A stretch of 64,000 nucleotides of DNA from Escallonia rubra (taxonomy: Eukaryota; Streptophyta; Magnoliopsida; Escalloniales; Escalloniaceae). Below are positions 1-11,884 of this stretch, piece by piece. The notes under the pieces were generated by a model. That model was not told the DNA's origin and ran no database searches. It saw only the letters and a program-made list of their open reading frames with translations. Location: NCBI GenBank assembly GCA_033065855.1, contig JAVXUO010002887.1, forward strand, positions 434,001 through 498,000. Reading direction: 5' to 3'. A program made the translations under genes and the position numbers. The stretch's first letter is position 1. Each line of letters starts with the position of its first letter.

Positions 1-637
1 GCATTCAATCTTATGCAACTCCCTGCTTTTCCCTCATGGTTTTATCGCCTATGTTACATGGACTCGGTACAGGTGTCTCGGTTGGATATGTCTCCTAGCA
101 TGTCGGATTCGACTAATTTCCAAAACACAAGACGTGGGACTTGACAAAATATTCATAAATTGTGATATTTTGGTTATTTCTAAGGTAAAATGGTACAGTA
201 TTTTATTTGACGCGCATTGTTTCAACTGAATACTTATCTCATCTCGAAGCAATAAAGAATTAAGAGAAACACTATAAGATAGTGTTCTTAGTAGCATACC
301 TATGAGATGTGTCAGACACATATCTCATACCCATGTACAAGTGTTGAGTGTTCGACATGGGTACTTCATGCAATTTGAAGAGTCTGTGCAACACCACTTA
401 CCACTCCGAAGAATTCTGATTAGTGATTACCTTATCCTTTTTTTTATAGTAAAAATTCGACTACGTATCTTGCTGTTTGAAGCCTCCAAAGGTCTATCTC
501 AAGAGATGGACAGTGATCCTTGGGTTTGTGTATTTTTTAAAGAGTGTTCCACTCGAGGCTCATACAAGGTGAGTAAGGGCCCGGGCAGCAGATTTTGCAG
601 ATCTTGGGGTGCTTGACACCCCTACGGCTGCTCATTT

Positions 638-943
638 ACAGGTTAGGCTGTGGGGACAACCGTGATTTGGGCCTAAGCTTAACCATTGAGGCTCTTGTAC
701 TGTGGCATGCTGGATCTCATTTCAGGAAGCCAGCTTACCATTTCAGTGGACTTGGAGGTGCTGAGTGCCAATATAGGGTGGAACACTCTCAGCTATGTGG
801 GTCGTAGTATCAAGTTGATCCAAATAATTCCTTGATCACCTTACAAAGAAAGGGCCTAATGAAGGATGGCATGTGTCGTACTCCGGGGGGTTCTTTTGAG
901 CATGTTCTTGTGTACAGTCCTCAAGGTGAGGATTCCTGTTGAA
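638..943 (+). pseudogene. Unidentified coding-like stretch interrupted by one in-frame stop
   Basis: After a ttacag acceptor-like site near 639, one + strand frame stays open to a TAG at about 805-807. It then continues in the same frame with coding-like composition to a TGA near 941. The upstream segment ending at the gtgagt donor near 570 can be spliced onto it in frame. I do not recognise the product. It could be a decayed gene or transposon fragment, or chance; the in-frame stop argues against a functional exon. Confidence 0.2.
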
Positions 944-2628
944 AAGCATGTACTGTCACTCTAAAGGGCCTAGACGGTTAGGCCTGCGAGCACTTCAGAG
1001 TCCTCGCACAACCCGGATGAGGTTCCATGTAATCCAAGCTGCGTAGGCTTTGTAATCTTGGGCAATTGACAATAGGTCCTTGAAACCATTTGACCTTTAC
1101 ACTATTAATGATGAAAAGACAGTGTGCTTAACATTGAGTAGTGCATGCAAACTGATGGTTTAATGCCGGTGTAGCAATAAGTGGAATTTTTTTACAAAAT
1201 CCTGTAAACCCTAAATAGTTTACGTGTCCTCAAGAGATGTACCGGCCTCTTATGAGCGAGACGTTAGGAGTAGTGAGATGTCCTTCAACTTGCTCAGATC
1301 ATGGGCGCAATGGAGCAGCTCTTCCAATTACCTAGGAGCTCTAGCAGTGACTGGTGAGGGTTAACTGCAGTTCTCTGCTTGTTTGGCAGATATGTGATTT
1401 TGCATGTTTCATATAGTTTATTTTGTGCTAGAAACGCTTTTTCAGTTCAATGCTTCCTTCCACCCCCCCAACTAGAACTATGACAAGCTATTGCTTGTGG
1501 GCGCACCTACTTGCATACGCACCAAAAAAATAGCTAGCTTTTAGTCCCCAGATCCTTAAAGTAGTGAAATTGATGTCATGTATCTTCTTAGTACACCTGA
1601 TGGGAAAGATGAATGCATATGAATTCTCAAACTAATCTTTGTTGTATGTCAGTCATGTGAAGAGCAGAGAATGTCCACGTTCTGCAGTGTGGAACTGGAA
1701 CCAAATTCGGTATAGACTACAGAGTCAGCATATAGATTTGCTTGATGATTATGATGGGACTATCGTTGTTCAATGTGTCACTTAAACCCAAAAGGAATTG
1801 AAAATATCAAAAATCTGCATCTTATTCTGGAGGTGATTCCGTGAAAGTGCAGTTCCTCATACTCTTTCTTAATTTTGTAAATTTGTTCGTTCCTGAAGGA
1901 TATATACCTATCATAAAGACAAAACTGAAAATCCATCGTTCCGTCAGAAAATTGCTTTTTCTTTCTTCTTCAAATGGTACAGTTATCTGATGTCAGATTC
2001 TGCTAATACAAAACGGATCTTTATGCTTGTGCAGAACTGTACCCTGAACTCTTCAAAAGGCAGAAGTCATATGCAAACCTGTTTGGCTACAAATCGTAAC
2101 AGCTACACCTAGAAAAGAGGAAAAGGTATTAGTGAGTCTTTCCTTGCCTGAGATAGGCCCTTAGACATCCTTAGTCCTGTCATTAATAGTTTTTTTGGCT
2201 TCAACTTGCTTCTGGTCACTATATAGCTTTGGTAAAATCCTCTCTCTAAGGGGAGAGTGGTGCAGTGTACTACAGAACTCATCAAACCTTAGGGACTCAT
2301 CTAACTTACAGTAGTTTCTGTTCGTTAAAACTAAATCTTGGTACTGCCATTTGGACAATATCAAGTTTACAGTGAGACTGCTCATCCTGATCACTTCTGA
2401 TCTATGTCGCTAAGTCATTAAAGACAAACACTGAACATTGGAAAATGAATATGGTTCCTGGTGCATCCTGCATTCTTGCTTTTACTGCAGAGCTATGTTG
2501 TGGTTGGACGATTAACAATGTTTAGCAACTGAGGCTACTTTTTTATGCTTTGGTAACTTCTTGCCTAGGCTACTAGAACTTTTTTACTGCTATATACTCT
2601 GTATAAGCTATATCTCTATTAAATAGGG

Positions 2629-2790
2629 CCGTGTTGCAGTGGTAAACGCTTGGCTGATAGCCCTGAGAATGCAAGTTTGAGTCTAAGGGCTGCCACTTTG
2701 CAAACTTATGCTTCAGGCGGTGCCTAGTCCTAGCATCAGTTTTCTCTGTTTCTCACCACATTTTCTTGTCCAGGACATGAATCAGACATG
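2629..2790 (+). mobile_element. tRNA-derived SINE-like fragment (Au/SINE2 type)
   Basis: The sequence begins with a tRNA-like head: an A-box-like segment with gcagtggtaaacgc, then about 30 bases on a B-box-like gtttgagtcta. It is followed by a stretch (ctgccactttgcaaa, then an atgc-like tract) resembling the conserved body of plant Au-type SINEs. The 3' tail is not clear and no target-site duplication is visible, so this is probably a decayed or truncated copy. The assignment rests on remembered family features, not on an alignment. Confidence 0.4.
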
Positions 2791-5407
2791 TCCTTATGAT
2801 GTTCTCAACTTTCTGCATGCCATATTAATGCATGAAATTGGTAATGCCGTGTTATTGCCAGAAGTAGCTAAATACTTTGGCTGGTGATTGCTTGTGCACC
2901 AAGAGCATATAATTTGTATATGTTCCCATGTGGGCAGTCATGACTCTAGAAATGCATAACAGATAGCAATCATTAATATCCAAAAGCATTTCTTGTTTAG
3001 CCGGGACAGCTTGTTCTCCTCTAGAAGATCAAGGAAATAAGCAAGTCCCATGTGCTCGTGATAAGCCGTTTCTCCTAGTGAGCACTTGTCATTCGTCTCT
3101 CAGTTTAGGTAAAAGTTTTTTTTTATTTTTAGTTCCGTATCTTGTTGAGTTGGCTTTCAGATCTTCCCATGTGAGAACACTAATGATTGTATTTTGATCT
3201 GATTTTGCAAGGCTGGGAATAGATACTCTTGGTGTGTTAAGATCTGTGCTAGGTTCTGATTTTTAACTTTTAGGTGCAAGAAAAATGCATTGAGCCATCT
3301 TTGTTTTACATTAGCTAATATTTTCTGTGGCTAATCTTTGTCAGTGGGCCAGCTACATTACTTACAGTTTATGCACTTAATTATTGTATCAGTATGTTGT
3401 TCTGCATAGTTTAAACGAAACAGAGTTTTACCTGGTCTGTAAGATGCCACATTAGATGCCTTTATGTCACCTACATAGCATCGGCATAAGATTGACCATA
3501 TTGATATAAATAGAAACAAGAGGCAAATTTTCTCCACAGTGCAACATTTTTGTTCCAGTTGGTTTATCTGCAAGGTAGATGATGCAAGAGATCTTTTTCG
3601 CTTCCCTTTTTAAATGTCTACAGAATTGTTAGTGTTGGCAGCCATGTGGCTGATGCGTGCAGTAATGTCTTCATTATGGCTGGGATGGATCACAGAAGCT
3701 GATGTGGCTGTGTATGGATCAACCAGAGGACAACACATAGCAACTCTTCTGACAAGAACCCCAAAAGGTCCCCTATAATTTGTTTAATACCATGTCACTA
3801 TTGGTCCACGGGGACCTCTTTCTCTCTTGTTGCCACGTTATAACCATCTTTTTTAATACTATTCTTTTCTTTAGCAGTGAAGATATCTTGGGGCCGCCAA
3901 CTTTTTTCGGCCAAAAGCGGCTCAATTGGCCTTATGTGGTCAGTCCAACTTAGTGTCTTTTCTTTCAGCACCTTGGTGGTTATGGTTTGTTGAAAAAGGT
4001 GAGGCTTTTCATGTGGGCATTTTAGAATCCATAATTGTGGGTGTGGGGGCTGGAGAATCAATATCTTGCATTTGATAGCTCCTCATAAAGGTGGTTCTTT
4101 ATAGTTTAACCCATTCAGCAACCTGACCTCATGAAGCTTGTTCTATTTACCTCTAGGTCTGGTCCAAGTTCCCCTTAAATGCAATTAAACCAAGGACCTC
4201 ACTTCTGTTACTGGTCCAACCGGGTTGAGCGGCCGCCTGTCTGTCTAATTTTTGTGTACCATCCTTGCTATTTGCAACCCAAATACCTATTAGCAGAACT
4301 TTGCATCAGGAATACTTTAGGCCCCTTTAGAGACTGAAAGGCCAAGTTGATGTCAATATAGATCTAATGCAGACTGAAGTCAGCTACCTTTTACAGCCTA
4401 AAAGCTGGGAATGCCGTAACCTTCTCCAAGTTACTTGTAAGGTCAATATGTTGTCAAAACATCTGTCTAGATCATTAAATAAATATTTTACTTATGTATT
4501 CAGAAGAGCAACATGCTTTATTTTCCTAGTCTTCCAATATCTCCATGGTCTGATAATTTCATTTAGGTGGTTGACTCAGAGCACGGTAGGTGCTAGTATT
4601 GTGCTATAGTCTGTGGTTGCGTCAGTCTGTATCTTTAAGTTTATTATAATGGGGACCGAATCCCGGAATTTTGATTAACTGCATATATGAGGCAGTGAGG
4701 TTTTCCATTTAAAGTATAGTTGCCAATTCTAGAACACTCCTCTGTTGTTTAATATGTAGCTAGGATGACAGCATTCATCGCTGAGCCTAGAAAACAAATT
4801 GTGTTCAAAACCTGTATATATCGAACTCTGAGCTCTTATTGTTATTTTTTGTGCCAGATTTTGGGCAGCGTATGATGATTTGCGATTACAACAAGGACTT
4901 TTCTCTCTTCCTTAAGTGAGAGCTCATGGAAGCATGACTATGACAGAATATTTACATGTGAGTGAAGGTATATACTATAGTATCGATGGATCACGCGCAA
5001 GATATGTTTGGTAGCTACTAGCTATGTTGTGCAATACTATAAGTTATCTACTGATCCTTCTAAATAACAGCCCCTCTTAAGTTAAGGTTGTAGCTTCTCT
5101 GTATTGTCGGTGCCCTCTACACGTATACTGATGCGTGGTTCTAGTTGCAACCCCGTAAGTGCTTATACGAAATCCATGCGTAGAACCAACCACAAAGAAA
5201 CGGGAAATTAGGATTGCATTAAATATGAAAAGAGTTATGATCACTAGAGGAAAGAAAGCCAAACATTTGGAAATAGAGCCGTGTGGAACAACGTGTCGTT
5301 ACATTAGGATGAGTTCTTTAATGTGAGGCTGGTTATAATAATGCTCATTTAGTATACTTGGTATGTGAAAATACATCATCTGCTTCGTCATTCTCCTTAC
5401 AAATTCA

Positions 5408-5796
5408 ATGCCAGATAATCCATTCCATTTTGCAGGTATCCACGACAGCTTGCCCGGCCCGACCAATCACACCCCAGAGCTCCAGAAACTTAGACACCAA
5501 GTCAGGATCAACGAACAGCTGGCCTTACCAAAAGCCAAAAATGGCATTCGAGGTTCACAAGTGATGAGAACCCAACTTGGACCGCTGATCTATTTCATGT
5601 TAGTACTGTTTTCTACAGCTGCCACTTTTTTCCCTTGAACTTACTGAGAATTTCTTTATTGGAATTGTGAATTCTGATTTTCTGCTACAGCGGGTGGATC
5701 AAATGTTTCACGTGGGCAGAACATGACAGTCAATACATGTCCATGAATAGCATTTTTGGAGGCATTGGAACAAAACCCTTACGTGGTAGGCACTGA
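5408..5796 (+). CDS. Candidate two-exon gene of about 98 residues, unidentified
   Basis: An ATG at 5408 opens a frame that can leave at a gttagt donor after 5598 and rejoin at a good acceptor (ctgctacag) at 5691. It then stays open to a TGA at 5794-5796, giving about 98 residues. The junction restores an isoleucine codon, and the joined sequence has a Pro/His-rich start, a charged middle and a more hydrophobic, aromatic C-terminal third. A tttgcag acceptor at 5431-5435 could instead make this the last two exons of a longer gene whose upstream part I could not find. I recognise no family. Support is only splice-site quality and frame continuity. Confidence 0.3.
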
Positions 5797-7795
5797 ATTC
5801 ATTGCTTTCTTGTTTTGTTTTGCTAAACAATTTATTGTCTAGCCACGTACGGTTGGAATTCATGTACTACAGTAATAAATAAATATGAGAAGCAGACTTG
5901 TTCAAGAAAATACTGTAATAATCATTCCTTTGGTAATCGAGAACATTCGATACCGTTGCCAGTTTGGCACTACCTTTTTCACATTCAGAACTTGGTTCAA
6001 CTTTAAATGGCCAACTTTTAAGTTTTTGGGGGTGTATCTCTGGTAATTCTTTCCCCCTCATTGCTAAAAAGGTCACTCAGCAACAGATGGTTCTGATTTT
6101 GACACACATTTCTTGGATTTCTTTTTTCTTTTTTTGTCCCAAAAAATTTAACGCTGTAAAAGTGTTGTAACTTATAGTCTCTCAAAGATCTCTTTCTCGA
6201 CACACGTCTGTCAAAAATCGCATGTACGTACAAAATATATTGGTTACTGCACAATTTGTCTGAGCAGAGATTTTCCGGTAGGGTTGCGGCTATTTTTACA
6301 CCCTAGATAGCTCAGTATGCAATATAGCAGTTGTACCTTTGCATTTCTTCATCTGCCCTCGCATGGAGGTTACTCAATGTGCGGGGGACACCTGCTCTCC
6401 TTCAATTTGTTTTACCATTAAAGTGGCTTATTAGCCATGTAAGTGAGCATGCACTTATGTCATATGTGCCTAGTGCACAGGTTAACCCACTGACAACAGA
6501 GAGAAGCCATAATTAAGAGAAGGGTGATTTTATTTCGTTAATCTATTCTCTTCTTTAGTACGGAGTACTCCATTTAATATCAATTTTTTGCTTTTTAAAA
6601 ATGCTCAATATTCACTTGAGACGTGGCACTTAACCAACCGACTGATTGATTTATTAAATACTGTAACAGCTTAAGTGATCAAAAATTATTATTATATTAA
6701 AAGTCTTTTGTCATTATTGTTAAAATTTACGGTAACAATCTTTATCGTTTTAATGTCTTTTACGATGCTGCATAATTGTGCTATCCGGCGGGAAATCTTA
6801 ATCCTATTTTTCGCGGCCGAAAACAGTATGCCAATCGCTGTCTTGGTGAAAAGTTGAATGTCACAGTCTGCCTTCAATGCGACTTTGACAGGCTTGGTTA
6901 GTGCTTGGTAAATGGGCATCTCTATTGGATGAATAACTTTAATACTGCTGATTGGAAGGCATCAAAATGGCATGAAATCTAAGCTCAATAAATGATGAGA
7001 AAGGTGGTAATGCAGGAGCAATGGTGAATCCCTGGCAGCACAACTGGTCGGTCGACTCATTCCAATGACCTGACAAGTGTTGTCTGGGTTGAAGGCGACT
7101 GGAGAGGCAGATAATCAACGAAGAACATAGTTGCCATTAAATTCGCAAGGAGTTCACTCTCTTGTTGATCAACAAAGTTTCAGCAAAGTTGACTCTTTCA
7201 GCTTTTGGAACCGAAGCGGACGATCAAACCTGATTAAATTCATAATACATCAGGTAATGCAGTGTTTTTGATAAAGTAAATAAACATATTAAATCCGTTT
7301 TGATTTTTTTGAATTCTGATTTGATCCGCTTTAGAGAATGAACTTTTGACCAAAGAAAAAAAAATTATATGCTACCCAGCTTCGAAGAAATCTTCATCCT
7401 ACTTCCATATAGAGATATTTAATGGTCGCTAACTTTTATTTGGTGAAGTTAGAAAAATGTTGTTAAAAATTGTCGCTGAAAGTGTTAGTTGAAAAATCAC
7501 TAGCAACATTTAGCGACTATTAAGTGTCACAATATACGGGGTTGGAAGAAGATTTCTACAATCCGGATGGCAGCCAAAATTTGTTCTTGACGAAAAACAT
7601 TATCAGAATATTAGACTCTTTTCAATCTTATTAGGCCTACTATATGATCATTTGGCACATTGGACCAACTTTTAGCGCAACTAATTTGATTTAATAAAAA
7701 ATTAATCTATTAAGAATCAATCTCATTATCGGTCCCTATATTTGGTGCATTCGAAAACCAAAGAAACATCAATTCATCAAATCTAGCAAGTTTAG
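5797..7795. other. Intergenic, no gene seen
   Basis: AT-rich DNA without exons I can support. Around 7420-7545 there is an inverted gtcgct/agcgac-type motif pair of the kind found in small non-autonomous DNA elements (see findings). Confidence 0.5.
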
Positions 7796-7807
7796 AAACA
7801 TCAATTC

Positions 7808-8005
7808 GATGGAGCCTTTTGTGGAGTCGTCAGTAGGTCGTAACTATTTCTGTTTCCTTGGGCTTTTGTTGTGTTCTTCTCTTTAGGTTGTTTTAGCTAT
7901 GCTCGGTTTATCTTCTGTAAAGCCTTTAGGCTGCGAACTCTCTTTTATTTGTAACCTTTATTTTATCAATGCAATTCTCTTATTATCAAAAAAAAAAAAA
8001 AAAAA
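7808..8005 (+). mobile_element. 5'-truncated LINE (or SINE) tail with poly(A) and TSD
   Basis: About 200 bp ends in a run of roughly 20 A residues (7988-8008). It is flanked by the 12-bp direct repeat aaacatcaattc at 7796-7807 and 8006-8017. The body before the poly(A) (ttgtaacc, a tttatc-rich stretch, then attctcttatt) resembles the 3' UTR of plant L1-type LINEs. The direct repeats and A-tail are the signature of target-primed reverse transcription. No coding part remains, so this is a severely 5'-truncated copy; a SINE or processed transcript cannot be excluded. Confidence 0.65.
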
Positions 8006-8017
8006 AAACATCAATTC

Positions 8018-9352
8018 ATCATTTTGGAGAGGAATGCCCAAATCTAGCAAGTATACTACGTAGTCAAACCTTAGTTGCACCAAAAAATTGAAAAGAGAGA
8101 CTGAGAATTTTGACTGTCCCATGCTGTTGCCCACATGGCTTGGTACAGAAGAACAGTCGAGGATGGTCTGAGGAAATTTCATTGTCATTCTCGTATGATT
8201 CTTGCTAGCCTCGAACGTGTACATTTCTCATGAACTGTGCATACGGCTATTGTTCGTGCAAGTGTACGAGTCTCATGAAACATTACAAATTTGCCTAACA
8301 AAAGATCCCCACTGCTCTTGTTTGTGTCTCTGTAATCTGTCTTGTGGCAACTTGAACATTCCCATAAATGACGAATCTCTGAGCAAATATTTCTCGATAC
8401 TGAAACATTGGTTTTGATCACTTTGATCGTTAAATCAGGAGAAACCAATATGATAGAAACAAAGTCTAAAAGAAGTAGAAAGCTATCTTATGGTATGTAT
8501 ATCCGATCACCAAATATTTTGTTACCTAATTTCGTGTCTAACGGTTGTGTTTCTTCTTCTTCCTCTTTTTTTATCCCCGAATTAATGATTATGTTCATTA
8601 ATTCCATTCGACATGGCATGAAAAATAAATAATTCTTGTATTGCCAAGACATTGTGTTATAATCACATGATAATTTTGATATCCCAACTTCTGCAATCCA
8701 TTGAACAACTTTTAGGGATTTAGCTACTTTCTCTTTTCTTTTTTCTAGGCTCAGATCAAGAGTTCTTGACCACCAGTATTACCATTCTTATGCCTCCATT
8801 GTCGTAATTTCAACAAAACTTATAAGGGAATTGACATCTGAGCTTTACTCTCACCGCTCAACGTCTCTCAACTGTCGCTATACAATCATTTTAACGGTAC
8901 TTACGAAGCTCAAACGCTAAAAACGGAAGGAACGGTGAAAACATTTATCACTCAAGCGCCGTGCAGTTCATACTTTTGTAGAGTTAAGTTTTATTTTTCC
9001 TTTTTGTGGGGCCGAACAAGGACAAGTTTCATACAAGGAATAGTTTGCTGGGTGGTAAATTGTTTGACTTTACATTTCAGATCGTTCATTTCTGGTCCTG
9101 TCCTGCAGAACTTTGTGCTCTGCTTTCATTTGTGTAGAGCCTCTCACACCCTCATGCAAGCACTGAAAGCAGCGCTCAAAATCTTACTACATGAGCAAAC
9201 AAAAACAACAAAGTTATAAAAGGAACACTGATGAAGACAGTACTAGACAGTAAAATATGGTACGTTATATGCTATTACTTGCAAGAAACAGAGCTTTCTG
9301 TACAGAGACAGAGACGTGAAAACAGAGACGTATATCATGCATAAACACACAG
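8018..9352. other. Intergenic DNA downstream of NCED
   Basis: No gene is supported here. The region separates the LINE tail from the 3' end of the minus-strand NCED gene. Confidence 0.5.
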
Positions 9353-9358
9353 TTTATT
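9353..9358 (-). terminator. Putative poly(A) signal of NCED
   Basis: AATAAA on the minus strand (tttatt on the given strand), about 300 bases after the NCED stop codon. It would give a 3' UTR of about 320 bases. No transcript evidence is available. Confidence 0.4.
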
Positions 9359-9653
9359 CTTCTGTAACTTTATACTTCCCTCCCCTCTGCACATCACCAA
9401 AAGGGGGAAACAGTTAATCAGAAACCAGCTGAGCTCCATTTCTACCTACGTCCAAAAGCTACGAGCTGGCCCCTTCAAAACCTCCCACATAAGCAAACTA
9501 GTAACACCCAAAGAAACGTAACCAAAAATCACAGAACCCCGTAAAAATAGGAGCTCATCACCATGTCAAACAGGTAGAGATTTCCCGGGGACGTAGCTGT
9601 AACAATCCCACTGGTGAAACCCCCCCTGTAATTCTACTAATTTTTTCAAAACT

Positions 9654-11444
9654 TCAGGCTTGAGTTGCAAGATCCTTGGCGCTTATGAATGTGCCATGAA
9701 AACCATAAGGAACTCTGGAGGGAAGCTGCACGGTGGCCTCCAACTCCAGACTCATGGCATTCACAATCTGCAGCTCTGATTTCCATGTCTTCTCATCATG
9801 AACAAACGCGAGAATGTACCCATCATCTTCATTACCAGAACTGGGAATAAACATAGGCTCACCTCCATACTTCTCGCCTCCATAGATATGCTTCTTCACT
9901 TCGCCAGTGGATAGGTCGACTTTAGCAAATCCAGACACTTTAGGCCACGGCTCAGCAATAGCAAGATAGGCAAACCTGGTCTTCCGGCCAAGCATGTTCC
10001 TGTTCACCATCCCCGCTTCCAAATTCACCTGATCATCCTCCTTCATAATCGGCTTTCTCGTCGATTTCCCGGTTTTCAAATTCAGCCGGATTTCGGACAG
10101 AACACTCTCCAAACCCTCGTCACACTCGTTGAAAATGGAGTCGGCTGGAGTCATACACGACCCAATTACCACCACCTCGTCTGTCTCCGGTTCTTCCCAT
10201 GCATTCCACAAGTGGAAGCAAAAGCAATCAGGCACATCGACCCATTTCATTCCTCCAGCATCTTTAGCATACTTGTCCAATACCCCAAACCGGGCCACCT
10301 TATTTTTATCATAAACAACCGGGGAACCGCCCTTGATCATCTCCGCCATTTTAAACACCACCTGCTGGTCCGGCACAACAACATACTTCTCAGTTATGGC
10401 AAAATCGTGCATCATTGTAGGTTCAGCAAGTGGGATTTCAACGTCGTTCGATTTTACCCCCTCAGGCGAAAACCTGAAGTACTTGAGGTACGGCCTCTGC
10501 ACGACGTCGTAGCTCAGAGAAAAGAGTTCGCCGGAAACCGGGTCGAGCTTCGGGTGAGCTATCATGGTAGAATTTAGCTGCTCGTCAAAATTGTATCTTC
10601 CGACGGTTTTCAGGTCGCCTGAGGGCGTGATTTTCAGGTGGTAAGGTATGTCATCTTCGGACATGGCGAGTAAACGGTTGTTGAAGTAAACAAGGCCGGC
10701 GTTTGCCACTCCGATGCCGTGATTGTGATCGACGATCCCAAACAGGCCGCGTGCGTAGAAGAGGAGGAGTCTAGCTATGCCGGAGTGGCCGTGTAACTCG
10801 CCGATGGCCTTCGGGAAAACCGGTCGGCCCAGGGCCTGTTCTTGTACGAGCCTCTTCGTCTCGGTGAACCTGCAGGAGTAGCTGGCCGAGCCGGCCTTGA
10901 ACCGGACGGCGTGGACCATCCCGTCGCCGTCGAAGAAGTGGTGGCCGGCGACCGGCTCGAAGTGGGGGTTGGCGCCGTTGCGGACGTACACCCCGGAAAT
11001 GCAGTCCGGGATTTTCCCAGCCACCGGGAGCGAGTGCTGAACCCGGTGCTCCGGCACAGGAGCGAAGTTCCCGGCGATCTGCACGCCGGGGTCGGCGGTC
11101 TTGGGCAGCGGGTGTTGGCGCTCGCGCTCCGTCAAGGCGCTCTCCACCAAGTCCAGGGCCATTGCCGCAGCTTTTTGCAATAGGTTCCAATGCGGGGCTG
11201 CGGGCGTCGGACTTCTTTCCTTTGTTGGGTACGCGGTGGTGGAAATAGTCGTCTCGTACGCCGATGACTGCTTGGGAAAATGGGGTAACGGAGGGGATTG
11301 AAGGGCACAGTTTATGTTCTGCTGTTTTCTACAAGTCATGCCCTCGTTGAAAGAGATCGAATTTGAACAAGTACCCAACACTTCTCTCGAAGCTGGGATG
11401 GGAATTTTGGGCTTAACCCATGTACTAGTTGCAGCAGAAGTCAT
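9654..11444 (-). CDS. NCED: 9-cis-epoxycarotenoid dioxygenase (NCED), chloroplastic
   Basis: Cleaves 9-cis-violaxanthin or 9'-cis-neoxanthin at the 11,12 bond to xanthoxin, the rate-limiting step of abscisic acid synthesis in plastids. One uninterrupted frame of 596 residues, the usual length and intronless structure of NCEDs. The four iron-binding histidines are present: H297, H346 (MMHDFA), H411 ([10 protein letters not shown]) and H583 (GFHGTF). The N-terminal ~80 residues are Ser/Thr/Pro-rich and fit a transit peptide. A predicted amphipathic helix follows (about 88-108, [17 protein letters not shown]), which in maize VP14 mediates membrane contact. The carotenoid-oxygenase propeller spans about 125-590. 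The start is the first ATG, with a TATA box about 145 bases upstream. The 5' half of the coding strand is strikingly GC-rich compared with its surroundings. It looks intact and is most like the drought-inducible NCED1/NCED3 group; the exact paralog number cannot be fixed here. Confidence 0.97.
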   Translation of the reverse strand: MTSAATSTWVKPKIPIPASREVLGTCSNSISFNEGMTCRKQQNINCALQSPPLPHFPKQSSAYETTISTTAYPTKERSPTPAAPHWNLLQKAAAMALDLVESALTERERQHPLPKTADPGVQIAGNFAPVPEHRVQHSLPVAGKIPDCISGVYVRNGANPHFEPVAGHHFFDGDGMVHAVRFKAGSASYSCRFTETKRLVQEQALGRPVFPKAIGELHGHSGIARLLLFYARGLFGIVDHNHGIGVANAGLVYFNNRLLAMSEDDIPYHLKITPSGDLKTVGRYNFDEQLNSTMIAHPKLDPVSGELFSLSYDVVQRPYLKYFRFSPEGVKSNDVEIPLAEPTMMHDFAITEKYVVVPDQQVVFKMAEMIKGGSPVVYDKNKVARFGVLDKYAKDAGGMKWVDVPDCFCFHLWNAWEEPETDEVVVIGSCMTPADSIFNECDEGLESVLSEIRLNLKTGKSTRKPIMKEDDQVNLEAGMVNRNMLGRKTRFAYLAIAEPWPKVSGFAKVDLSTGEVKKHIYGGEKYGGEPMFIPSSGNEDDGYILAFVHDEKTWKSELQIVNAMSLELEATVQLPSRVPYGFHGTFISAKDLATQA

Positions 11445-11586
11445 GTTGGGTCGCTTATTTTGGCACAGTAGGTGCTAGTGTGCTTGTGTGTGTTTTGGTG
11501 GAAGGAATGAGAGAAATTGGAGTGTGGCGGTGGTGTGGGGGAGGGAGCGGGAGAGAAGTTTGAGGAGAGGTGAGAGGGGGGGAAGG

Positions 11587-11594
11587 TATAAATA
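11587..11594 (-). promoter_or_regulatory. Putative TATA box of NCED
   Basis: TATAAATA on the given strand, reading TATTTATA on the minus strand, about 145 bases upstream of the NCED ATG and in a purine-rich leader. Position and sequence fit a plant TATA element. Confidence 0.55.
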
Positions 11595-11645
11595 GGGGGG
11601 AGGGAAGTGGGGGAAGAGGTCCACCTTAAACATGTAGGAGAAGAC

Positions 11646-11651
11646 CACGTG
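11646..11651. promoter_or_regulatory. G-box / ABRE-like core upstream of NCED
   Basis: CACGTG within ccacgtgttt, about 55 bases upstream of the TATA box. ACGT-core G-boxes bind bZIP (ABF/AREB) or bHLH factors, and in known NCED promoters such a box contributes to dehydration response. The site is seen; its function is inferred. Confidence 0.5.
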
Positions 11652-11884
11652 TTTGATACATGAAATGGGGGGACTGCGCCAATAAGTGATGTTAACGGAG
11701 GAGGGTGGGCTTGCGGGGCTCAGCTGCTTCTAACTTTGACACGACCACCCTTCTCCTTTTTCCCCACTCTTTCTCCCTCACTCTTAACACATACTAGTAG
11801 GGCATACTCCTACATTTCGAATTTCATAATATCTTAGTTGTGTTGCTTAAGGTTTGAGCTACATGACCAATGAGGTGCTTACCA

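Larger units (their letters stand above)
1..5407. other. Left-end region with no identifiable gene
   Basis: No exon chain here could be tied to a known family. Isolated open segments next to splice-like sites occur: a + strand stretch ending in a good donor near 570, an open stretch at about 638-807 (see separate entry), and a short open segment at about 2035-2100 preceded by a tgcag acceptor and ended by a stop. They may be exons of an unrecognised gene or decayed repeats. A SINE-like piece lies near 2629-2790. The rest reads as AT-rich non-coding DNA. Confidence 0.4.

Noticed and set aside
2629-2790. Functional tRNA gene
   Set aside because: A- and B-box-like text is present but no cloverleaf with paired acceptor stem can be formed; a SINE head explains it better.
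10129-11301. Plus- and minus-strand alternative frames within NCED
   Set aside because: They are shadows of the GC-rich NCED coding region and lack independent support.
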